This document shows, in pieces, positions 1 through 6,176 of a stretch of DNA of 9,364 nucleotides. Numbering within the stretch: the first letter of the stretch is position 1; each line of letters starts with the position of its first letter. The notes beneath the pieces are model-generated. The model had not been told where the DNA came from. It worked only from the letters and a program-made list of their open reading frames with translations, and ran no database searches. The translations under genes were made by a program, and so were the position numbers. The DNA lies in assembly GCA_937890875.1 (NCBI GenBank), contig CALAEB010000352.1, positions 1-9,364 of the forward strand. The letters run 5' to 3'. The DNA is from an uncultured Anaerolineaceae bacterium (GTDB taxonomy: Bacteria; Chloroflexota; Anaerolineae; Anaerolineales; Anaerolineaceae).

Positions 1-86
1 ATCGAAGTTGATGCGGTGGAGAATCTTTCCGACTGATCATCCACCAGATCGCTTTCGGAAAGATTCTCCACCGCATCAACTTCGAT
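1..86. repeat. 32-bp perfect inverted repeat at window end, probable fold-back artefact
   Basis: Bases 1-32 are the exact reverse complement of bases 55-86, separated by 22 bases. The right arm and the spacer read as normal gyrA coding sequence (minus strand, ...[16 protein letters not shown]). The left arm replaces the expected continuation of the protein, which in GyrA usually runs into a VLI/VVT...GYIKR-type segment. The arm ends exactly at base 1. A terminal inverted copy of adjacent sequence is typical of a contig-end fold-back or chimeric read, not of a biological repeat. Confidence 0.85.
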
Positions 87-1547
87 GGTTGTTCTGCGCT
101 CGTCGCCGAATTTCTTCGCGAGTTCATCCGTCTCCTGATTAATGATCGCCAGCTGCTTTTTCGGATCCGCCAGCAAATCGTTCAGATAAGCGATTCTGGC
201 CATCAATTCCTGCTGTTCCTGTTCGATCTTGAGACGCTCCAGTGCGGAAAGCCGGCGCAGCTGCAAATCCAGAATCGCCTGTGCCTGCAATTCAGACAGG
301 CCGAAACGCGCCATCAGTTCATTACGGGCTGTCTCGGTATCTTTCGCCGCCCGGATCAGCGCAATCACTTCGTCCAGATTGGACAGCGCAATCAGCAGCC
401 CGTCCAGGATATGTGCGCGGGCCTTCGCTTTTTCCAGCTCAAACCGGGTGCGGCGCTGAATCACTTCGACCCGGTGTTCAATAAAGATCTGGAGCGCCCT
501 TTTGAACGAGAGCGTTCGCGGCTGATTATTCACCAGTGCCAGCAGCTGAACCCCGAACGTTGACTGCAGCAGTGTGTGCTTATACAGCAGGTTTAATACC
601 TGCTTCGGCTGCCCGTTTTTCTTCAACTCGATGACAATCCGCATTCCGGTGCGGTCGGACTCGTCCCGCAGATCGGAAATGGTATCAATTTTGCCTTCCC
701 GGACAAGCTCGGCAATCCGTTCGATCAGCGTTGTTTTGTTGACCTGATAGGGAATTTCTGTGATGATGATATCATACCGCCCCGGACGGTTTTCCTCGAC
801 ATGGGTGCGTCCGCGCACCACAATCCGCCCGCGCCCGGTTGAATAAGCCTGTAAAATGCCTTCCCGCCCGATAATAATGCCGCCGGTGGGAAAATCAGGC
901 CCCTGCACAAAATGCATCATCTCATCGACAGTGACTTCATCGATCGTATCGTATCTTTCGATCAGGTAGGACATCGCGGCGGCGACCTCCCGCAGGTTAT
1001 GCGGAGGAATATTCGTCGCCATCCCTACAGCGATACCGGAGGAACCGTTTAACAGCAGATGGGGCAATTTTGAGGGAAGCACCTCCGGTTCACGCAGCGT
1101 GCCGTCAAAATTGTCCGTAAAGTCAACCGTGTCTTTATCGATATCCGCCAGCATTTCCTCGGCAATGGTCGCAAACCGCGCTTCGGTATACCGCATGGCA
1201 GCCGGGGAATCACCATCGATGGAGCCGAAGTTCCCCTGCCCATCCACCAGCGGATAACGCATTGAAAAATCCTGGGACATCCGCGCCATGGCGTCATAAA
1301 TCGACGCATCCCCATGCGGATGATATTTTCCCAGCACTTCTCCGACAATACGGGCGGACTTTTTATGAGGACCATTGGAACGGATCCCCATATCCTGCAT
1401 GGCATAAAGAATTCTGCGGTGAACCGGTTTAAGACCATCCCGCGCATCAGGCAATGCCCGTGATACAATGACACTCATCGCGTAATCCAAATACGCAAGG
1501 CGCATCTGCTGATCGATATCCACCGAATTTACTGCATCATGTTCCAT
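1..1547 (-). CDS. gyrA: DNA gyrase subunit A, N-terminal part, truncated at window edge
   Basis: GyrA is the DNA breakage-rejoining subunit of gyrase, the ATP-dependent type II topoisomerase that introduces negative supercoils. The frame is open from the ATG at 1547 to the edge, about 515 codons. It shows the family pattern: [13 protein letters not shown] (residues 22-34), [14 protein letters not shown] (37-50), the quinolone-region segment [12 protein letters not shown] (74-85), and the catalytic Arg119-Tyr120 in [10 protein letters not shown]. The coiled-coil segment with [15 protein letters not shown] follows near residue 430. Genuine gyrA sequence stops at about Gln505; the last ten residues come from an inverted copy (see repeat). 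The rest of the tower and the whole beta-pinwheel domain are missing, so the GyrA box cannot be checked. ParC is the alternative, but the overall pattern favours GyrA. Ala81 occupies the position of E. coli Ser83. The Shine-Dalgarno is weak. A second ATG 22 bases upstream is out of frame. Confidence 0.96.
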   Translation of the reverse strand, partial: MEHDAVNSVDIDQQMRLAYLDYAMSVIVSRALPDARDGLKPVHRRILYAMQDMGIRSNGPHKKSARIVGEVLGKYHPHGDASIYDAMARMSQDFSMRYPLVDGQGNFGSIDGDSPAAMRYTEARFATIAEEMLADIDKDTVDFTDNFDGTLREPEVLPSKLPHLLLNGSSGIAVGMATNIPPHNLREVAAAMSYLIERYDTIDEVTVDEMMHFVQGPDFPTGGIIIGREGILQAYSTGRGRIVVRGRTHVEENRPGRYDIIITEIPYQVNKTTLIERIAELVREGKIDTISDLRDESDRTGMRIVIELKKNGQPKQVLNLLYKHTLLQSTFGVQLLALVNNQPRTLSFKRALQIFIEHRVEVIQRRTRFELEKAKARAHILDGLLIALSNLDEVIALIRAAKDTETARNELMARFGLSELQAQAILDLQLRRLSALERLKIEQEQQELMARIAYLNDLLADPKKQLAIINQETDELAKKFGDERRTTIEVDAVENLSESDLVDDQSERFSTASTS

Positions 1548-1571
1548 ATTGATTCGCTTTCTGTTCCATAT

Positions 1572-1588
1572 TTAACAGGTTAATTATA
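1572..1588 (-). promoter_or_regulatory. gyrA extended -10 promoter with overlapping palindrome
   Basis: On the minus strand, TGGTATAAT is a perfect TATAAT hexamer (1588-1583) with the extended TGn element. No good -35 lies 16-18 bases upstream, as expected for an extended -10 promoter. Transcription would start near 1576, giving a leader of about 30 bases before the gyrA ATG at 1547. The palindrome TTAAC-AG-GTTAA (1572-1583) runs from the end of the -10 into the predicted start point, where a repressor could act. Confidence 0.65.
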
Positions 1589-1828
1589 CCATCCCTGCCG
1601 GAGGCTCCCCACCGGAACCGCCGCGGAAAAGCGAGCCGCAGAAAAAGCACTGCCGGCGGAACCCGGCGGCAAAAAGCCGCAGCCGAATTTATCAAGCAAA
1701 GAACCACAAAGCTGCCATTTTTTGGGTCTTCATCCCTTTGGAATCAAGACCCATCCAAAAGGCCGGAGCAGCAAAAACCGCCGAGGGCGCCCTCTGAACC
1801 TTAAAGAAAAATTAAAAAGAGCATTTTC

Positions 1829-1928
1829 TTGACCGAAGATACATCCATACCGCTTAAAATCAGTTCAAGAAGAGCCGATAGCGGTATACAGGATGAAAAT
1901 TACGGAATAAAATTAACAAAATAGCGGT
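1829..1928 (+). promoter_or_regulatory. candidate control region of the two-component operon
   Basis: A 13-bp inverted repeat lies here: CATCCATACCGCT (1842-1854) pairs with AGCGGTAT-aca-GGATG (1880-1895), with a 3-base bulge. ATAGCGGT recurs as a direct repeat at 1878-1885 and 1921-1928, so the core AGCGGT appears three times, once inverted. A TTGACC hexamer (1829-1834) could be a -35, but the best -10 (TAAAAT, 1855-1860) is 20 bases away, so the promoter itself is not firmly placed. The repeats could be response-regulator boxes for autoregulation; that is inference. Confidence 0.4.
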
Positions 1929-1974
1929 TTTTCGAAAAAAAGTGCAAAAAGAAAAGAGAAAGGATCGAACCCCT

Positions 1975-2676
1975 ATGGCTAACAAAATTCTCATCGTGGA
2001 CGACGATGTATTGCTCCGTCGCAGCCTGGCGTTCAACCTGGAAAAAAGCGGTTTTCAGGCAAATACAGCCGAAAACGCGGAAGACGCACTGGCGGTCATC
2101 CAAATTGATCAGCCGGACTTGATCCTGCTGGATATCGGTCTGCCCGGAATGGACGGTTTGGACGCAATCACCAGCATCCACGCCCAAAAGAGCATCCCGG
2201 TCATTTTCCTGACAGCCCGGCGGAGCGGAAGCGATCAGGTGATGGGGCTGAATGCCGGCGCGGATGATTACATCATGAAGCCATTTGATTTCGATGTTCT
2301 TCTCGCCCGGGTGAAAGCTGTTTTACGGCGGCGGGAAACCGTTATCCCGAATCAGACCGAAGGCACGATTGAAGTCGGGGATCTGACAATCGACTTCTCG
2401 CAGCACAGCGCGCAAATCGCCGGACGCTCCCTGGAATTATCGCCGAAAGAATTCGACCTGCTCACAGCGCTTGCGCTCGAGGCGGACCACATTATCACCA
2501 CAGACAACCTGCTGAAACGTGTATGGGGTGCGGAGTACACCGGAGAACCGCAGGTTTTATATGTTCATATCCGCTGGCTGCGCGGAAAAGTGGAAACAGA
2601 CCCGGACCATCCCAGGTATATCCTGACCGTACGCGGCGTCGGATATAAATTTGTTTCAAAGCCGGAAGTTGAATGA
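1975..2676 (+). CDS. OmpR/PhoB-family response regulator
   Basis: This is a cytoplasmic transcription factor switched on by phosphotransfer from its partner kinase. Of its 233 residues, 1-119 form the receiver domain. The acidic pair is Asp9-Asp10 in ILIVDDD, the phospho-acceptor is Asp53 in LILLDIGLPGMDG, the switch Thr is Thr80 (FLTARR), and Lys102 lies in DDYIMKPF. Residues about 130-229 form the winged-helix DNA-binding domain, with LELSPKEFDLL (153-163), the recognition-helix segment VLYVHIRWLRGKVE (194-207) and the C-terminal hairpin YILTVRGVGYKF. The ATG at 1975 is chosen because AAGGA (1960-1964) precedes it at a usable distance; an in-frame GTG at 1942 would add 11 lysine-rich residues with no family match. 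The stop overlaps the next start (ATGA), so the kinase is translationally coupled. Length is normal for the family. The regulated genes are unknown. Confidence 0.95.
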   Translation: MANKILIVDDDVLLRRSLAFNLEKSGFQANTAENAEDALAVIQIDQPDLILLDIGLPGMDGLDAITSIHAQKSIPVIFLTARRSGSDQVMGLNAGADDYIMKPFDFDVLLARVKAVLRRRETVIPNQTEGTIEVGDLTIDFSQHSAQIAGRSLELSPKEFDLLTALALEADHIITTDNLLKRVWGAEYTGEPQVLYVHIRWLRGKVETDPDHPRYILTVRGVGYKFVSKPEVE

Positions 2677-4109
2677 AAAGCCTGAAAACCCAATTTATCA
2701 TCAGTCATATTGTTCCCGTCGTTGTCACGATACCGCTGATCGCCGTTGCTTTGTCTTATGCGATGGAAACACATTATATCCTGAAGGATATGAAAAAAAC
2801 AATCACCTATCAGGCAAATTTAATTAAGGATTATTCCGAGCGGGCACCAGAAATCTGGAAAGACGAAGCGTCGGCGGATGCCTTTATTCAGGAAATCCGC
2901 CCGCAGCTGATTACCGGCGTCATCCTTTTTGACAAAGCCTGGAACATGCTTGCCTTTTCGGATAACGGCCTGAGCGGGCCGCCGGATGACTGCTGCAAAA
3001 GCGTGCCGACATTCGGACAAACCAGCATGAAACCGATCCTGAATGTTTCGTCATATAACCCGTTTCACCGATCCGATGACATTATTGAGATGATGGTACC
3101 GGTTTCCAATGATCAGAATGAGCTTCTGGGAATCATTCGTTTAAACCTGCCCGTCGATTATTTTGAGGATCAGCTGAACCAGACAGCCGGGCGGATTGTT
3201 GTGATCCTGCTCTGCGGGATCGCTTTGGGAGTCCTGATCGGGCTGGTAAATGCGGTCAATCTGGAAAAACAGCTTAACCGGACCACCAACGCAATCTATG
3301 AACTTTCAACCGGCGTGCGGGACAATCCGCTTCCGGAAACCGGTTCAAAGGAGATTGCGCAGCTTTCGGTCGCGTTTAATAAGCTGGCCGAAAAGCTGAA
3401 ATCATCCGAGCAAAAGCGGACCAAGTTAGTCTCGTTCCTGACGCATGAACTGGGCCGTCCGCTGGGAGCGCTTTCCTCTGCCATTGATTCGTTATCACTC
3501 GGCGCTTACCAGGACGAACAATTAACCCGCGACTTGACAAGCGGGATGAAAAACGAGATTAAACGGCTGGAGCTGCTGGTAGGCGACCTGTCAATCCTGC
3601 GAGAGGAGTCCGACCCGCAGAACCAATATCTGTTTAACACAGTGGATTTAACCGAATGGATGACAGAATGTTACAAATACTGGTCGGAATTCGCGTCGAG
3701 CAAGGGTGTCAACCTGATTAATGAGATATCTGAGGATCTTCCGCAAGTTGAAATGGACCCATACCGGTTTCATCAGGCAACCGGAAATCTGCTCAGCAAC
3801 GCGATCAAGCATTCGCCGAAGGGGGAGCGGGTCATTCTGCGGGCATCTCGCATCGAAGGAGAGATCCAAATTTCGGTGATCGACTTCGGTTCGGGCATAC
3901 CGGAAACGGATCTGCCTTATATTTTCAATTCGTTTTACCGTGGAGCAGAGAAAAAGCGGTTCACACAGGGAATGGGATTGGGGCTTGCGATTGCGCAGGA
4001 AGTTGTAACCGCGCATAAAGGAAAAATCACCGTCCAAAGCACGGTCGGAAAAGGCAGCACGTTTACAATCCACCTGCCATCCCAAACCAAAGGACAGTCC
4101 CATTCATAG
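2673..4109 (+). CDS. membrane sensor histidine kinase, partner of the upstream regulator
   Basis: This 478-residue kinase senses an extracytoplasmic signal, autophosphorylates on His and passes the phosphate to the regulator encoded just upstream. Transmembrane segment 1 is about residues 10-30. The outside sensor domain, about 31-172, has no recognised motif but contains a Cys107-Cys108 pair. Transmembrane segment 2 is about 174-196, followed by a HAMP-like linker to about 248. The dimerisation/phospho-acceptor helix holds His258 in FLTHELGRPLGAL, where the usual RTP is GRP. The ATPase domain has the N box NLLSNAIKHSP (Asn376), G1 DFGSGIP (404-410), F box IFNSFYRG (417-424) and G2 GMGLGLAI (433-440), so it should be active. 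The start overlaps the regulator stop by four bases. A strong terminator follows about 100 bases downstream. The signal is unknown; the neighbouring HtrA protease hints at envelope stress. Confidence 0.94.
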   Translation: MKSLKTQFIISHIVPVVVTIPLIAVALSYAMETHYILKDMKKTITYQANLIKDYSERAPEIWKDEASADAFIQEIRPQLITGVILFDKAWNMLAFSDNGLSGPPDDCCKSVPTFGQTSMKPILNVSSYNPFHRSDDIIEMMVPVSNDQNELLGIIRLNLPVDYFEDQLNQTAGRIVVILLCGIALGVLIGLVNAVNLEKQLNRTTNAIYELSTGVRDNPLPETGSKEIAQLSVAFNKLAEKLKSSEQKRTKLVSFLTHELGRPLGALSSAIDSLSLGAYQDEQLTRDLTSGMKNEIKRLELLVGDLSILREESDPQNQYLFNTVDLTEWMTECYKYWSEFASSKGVNLINEISEDLPQVEMDPYRFHQATGNLLSNAIKHSPKGERVILRASRIEGEIQISVIDFGSGIPETDLPYIFNSFYRGAEKKRFTQGMGLGLAIAQEVVTAHKGKITVQSTVGKGSTFTIHLPSQTKGQSHS

Positions 4110-4212
4110 CTCCCTTCCTGCCGCGAGTTTTTCCCCGGCAGAACCGGCAAACCCGAAACAGGAGGATCGTCTTTGAAGACAGTCAACGATCCGGAATGCA
4201 AAAATAGTATGC

Positions 4213-4264
4213 TGAGGTTCTCTTGCTTCTGTGCAGAAGCAAGAGAATCTCAAATTTTTCTTTT
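4213..4264 (+). terminator. intrinsic terminator after the two-component operon
   Basis: The stem pairs 4213-4230 with 4235-4252, about 18 bp including one G-U wobble, around a GUGC loop. The outer half reads TGAGGTTCTCTTGC. The T-rich run TTTTTCTTTT (4255-4264) follows at once. Form and position, about 100 bases past the kinase stop, fit a rho-independent terminator separating this operon from the protease gene. Confidence 0.9.
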
Positions 4265-4342
4265 CATTCGGAAAGGATTGTCCGAATTTCGAATTCCTGC
4301 TCAATGCTCTTTTATCACTTAAGGTAAAAATAATAACGCTCT

Positions 4343-4371
4343 TTAAGCAATATTAATATTCCATTTATATT
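4343..4371 (+). promoter_or_regulatory. candidate promoter of the HtrA gene
   Basis: TATATT (4366-4371) could be a -10, with TTAAGC (4343-4348) 17 bases upstream as a weak -35. The whole stretch is A+T-rich, so other placements are possible. Confidence 0.35.
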
Positions 4372-4397
4372 TCCGTAGTAATCTTAATTAGCAGGAA

Positions 4398-4416
4398 ATA
4401 AGAAAGCTTTTCTTAT
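4398..4416 (+). promoter_or_regulatory. perfect dyad in the HtrA leader
   Basis: ATAAGAAA-GCT-TTTCTTAT has perfect 8-bp arms around three bases. It ends 28 bases before the HtrA start codon and 13 bases before the Shine-Dalgarno. It could be an operator or an RNA hairpin in the leader. No T-tract follows, so a terminator is unlikely. Confidence 0.45.
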
Positions 4417-4444
4417 CGAAAAAAGGTTTAAGGAAGGTGAAAAT

Positions 4445-6022
4445 ATGAAAAAAACAACAAAAGTTATCGGGATTGCAGTCCTCGTAGTTCTTGTCATCGG
4501 TTTCGCGGCGCTCAACCTGGTTCAGGCGCAGGAAACTGTGACCGAGGAGGATGTCGCACAGGCGAAAATATCGCTCAGCGGTTTATATGATCAGATCAAT
4601 CCATCCATTGTCTTTATTTCCGTCGCAATTCCGGCGGGAACTTCTTCCGGAAGCACACAGGGAATCCCCTGGGACGAGAACTTTAATTTCAGGGATCTTA
4701 TCCCCTATCTTGAAGAGTTCAATCAAGGACAACCGGAACAGAACACCCCTGAAACAGAAGAACGGATGACCTATGGGTCCGGCACGGGTTTTGTATGGGA
4801 CACCGAAGGGCATATCGTTACCAATAACCATGTAGTCGAGAACGCGAAAGAAGTCACGATCACTTATTACGACGGCATTGTCCGCGACGCAAGCATCGTC
4901 GGAACCGACCCGGACAGTGACCTGGCGGTTTTGAAAATAGAAGATTTCAGAACGGATATCCAGCCGGTCACAATGGGGGATTCGACAACAGTGAAAACCG
5001 GTGATTTTGTGGCGGCAATCGGAAATCCTTTCGGCAATAACGGAACCATGACGCAGGGGATTGTCTCCGCGCTCGAGCGAAGTTTCGAACTGGAATCCGG
5101 TTCAACCGAAACCGGCCACTATACGATTCCAGATATGATCCAAACCGACGCGGCCATTAACCCGGGGAACTCCGGTGGTGTTCTGATCAACCTGCAAGGG
5201 GAGGTAATCGGGGTCGTCAATTCTTTTGCCTCGTCCACTTACTCATCTGCCGGGATCGGATATGCCATTCCGTCAACGCTGGCAAACCGGGTCGTCCCGC
5301 AGCTGATTGCGGAAGGATACTATGAGCATCCGTGGATCGGCATCAGCGGCATCGCATTGACGCCGGAAATCAATGAGGCGCTGGAGCTGCCGCATGACCA
5401 GCGGGGCGCATTTGTCCAGACCGTTCAGAAAAACAGCCCGGCCGAAGCTGCCGGTATCGCTGGCGGAAAAGAAACCATTGAGATCACCGGCGGCCAAATT
5501 TACGGTGACGGTGACATTGTTACCAAAATTGAGGATCGGGATGTGAAAGGAATGGATGATATCATCGCATATCTTGCCTCTCACACCAGTGTCGGGGACA
5601 CGATCAACCTGCACGTCCTGCGCGACGGCGAAGAAATCGACGTTCCGGTGACATTGTCAGCCCGCCCGACAACAGCAGAACGAACACAGAGTCAGACGGA
5701 AGTAAAAACAGAAGCGGGAAGCGCCTGGCTGGGGACCTATGTCAAAGATATTTCGGCTGAAGATATTGCAAAGCTGAATCTGCCGGAAGGGACCGAGGGC
5801 GCGCTGATCAATCAGGTGACGAAAGACAGCCCGGCGGACGATGCCGAACTGCAGGTAAACGACGTGATCCAGAAATTGGATGACACAGAAATTCACAATG
5901 TGCAGGAGCTGAAAGCCGAATTGGCAAAATATCTGCCGGGTGAACGGATCACACTGACCATCCTGCGCGACGGCGAAACCCTGGAGATCAGGCTGACGCT
6001 TGGAACAACTGCCACGCGTTAA
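4445..6022 (+). CDS. HtrA/DegP-family serine protease with two PDZ domains
   Basis: This is a trypsin-like (S1C) protease that degrades or refolds damaged proteins outside the cytoplasmic membrane. It has 525 residues. A basic start plus hydrophobic segment (6-27) followed by VQAQE is a signal peptide or membrane anchor. A low-complexity linker rich in Gln, Glu and Pro (about 67-108) precedes the protease domain. The catalytic triad is visible: His129 in TNNHVVENA, Asp159 in DPDSDLAVLK, and Ser243 in INPGNSGGVL. PDZ1 spans about 297-408 and begins WIGISGIAL; PDZ2 spans about 428-520 and begins WLGTYVKDI. Both end in the ILRDGE/VLRDGE strand typical of these domains. The start has a strong AAGGAAGG signal five bases upstream. 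It is a single-gene unit, between the two-component terminator and a bidirectional hairpin. Two PDZ domains match DegP/DegQ architecture; gene-level assignment within the family is not possible here. Confidence 0.95.
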   Translation: MKKTTKVIGIAVLVVLVIGFAALNLVQAQETVTEEDVAQAKISLSGLYDQINPSIVFISVAIPAGTSSGSTQGIPWDENFNFRDLIPYLEEFNQGQPEQNTPETEERMTYGSGTGFVWDTEGHIVTNNHVVENAKEVTITYYDGIVRDASIVGTDPDSDLAVLKIEDFRTDIQPVTMGDSTTVKTGDFVAAIGNPFGNNGTMTQGIVSALERSFELESGSTETGHYTIPDMIQTDAAINPGNSGGVLINLQGEVIGVVNSFASSTYSSAGIGYAIPSTLANRVVPQLIAEGYYEHPWIGISGIALTPEINEALELPHDQRGAFVQTVQKNSPAEAAGIAGGKETIEITGGQIYGDGDIVTKIEDRDVKGMDDIIAYLASHTSVGDTINLHVLRDGEEIDVPVTLSARPTTAERTQSQTEVKTEAGSAWLGTYVKDISAEDIAKLNLPEGTEGALINQVTKDSPADDAELQVNDVIQKLDDTEIHNVQELKAELAKYLPGERITLTILRDGETLEIRLTLGTTATR

Positions 6023-6048
6023 AGCTTATCCTGAAAAACAACTTAGAT

Positions 6049-6102
6049 CGCAAAGCAACAAGAAAGTGCCCGGTTTTCCGGGCACTTTCTTGTTGCTTTG
6101 CG
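6049..6102. terminator. 25-bp perfect hairpin, likely bidirectional terminator
   Basis: Bases 6049-6073 and 6078-6102 are perfect reverse complements around a TTTT loop. It lies 26 bases past the protease stop and 74 bases past the end of the convergent amidohydrolase gene. The stem is GC-rich near the loop (GTGCCCGG/CCGGGCAC) and T-rich further out on the 3' arm. There is no separate long T-tract, but size and placement between convergent genes favour a shared terminator. Confidence 0.8.
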
Positions 6103-6176
6103 AAACAACCAACTGGCAAACGAATCCGGACGTTAAACCATCATTGACCAATGAAGCGCGAAACCCGAATCCCGGT

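Larger units (their letters stand above)
1548..1974. other. non-coding divergent intergenic region
   Basis: About 430 bases separate gyrA from the response regulator, and I see no convincing gene. The gyrA-proximal part (1590-1800) is GC-rich. It holds a small hairpin GCCGG/CCGGC (1652-1667), an 8-bp stem TGGGTCTT/AAGACCCA with a 15-base loop (1723-1753), and a 12-bp palindrome GAGGGCGCCCTC (1783-1794). From 1801 the sequence becomes A-rich and carries the likely control region of the two-component operon, with a perfect palindrome TTTTTCGAAAAA at 1928-1939. None of the hairpins is followed by a clear T-tract. Confidence 0.6.
4110..4444 (+). other. intergenic region before the HtrA gene
   Basis: These 335 non-coding bases hold the terminator of the two-component operon, then a 7-bp inverted repeat ATTCGGA/TCCGAAT (4266-4287), then a very A+T-rich stretch that should contain the protease promoter. 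A strong Shine-Dalgarno AAGGAAGGTG (4430-4439) ends the region just before the ATG at 4445. I found no small gene. Confidence 0.7.

Noticed and set aside
1..86. Inverted repeat as a transposon end or attachment site
   Set aside because: The arms are plain gyrA coding sequence with no target duplication or element sequence, and the repeat lies exactly at the window edge.
1049..1474. Open frame of 141 codons on the minus strand within gyrA
   Set aside because: It is another frame of gyrA; composition is Arg/Met/Cys-rich and no motif is visible.
1723..1753. Inverted repeat TGGGTCTT/AAGACCCA as a terminator
   Set aside because: The loop is long, the stem is short, and no gene ends nearby on either strand.
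1942..1974. GTG start adding 11 residues to the response regulator
   Set aside because: Family homology begins at MANKILIVDDD, and the Shine-Dalgarno serves the ATG at 1975.
3648..4103. Antisense open frame opposite the kinase ATPase domain
   Set aside because: The plus-strand kinase motifs account for this stretch completely.
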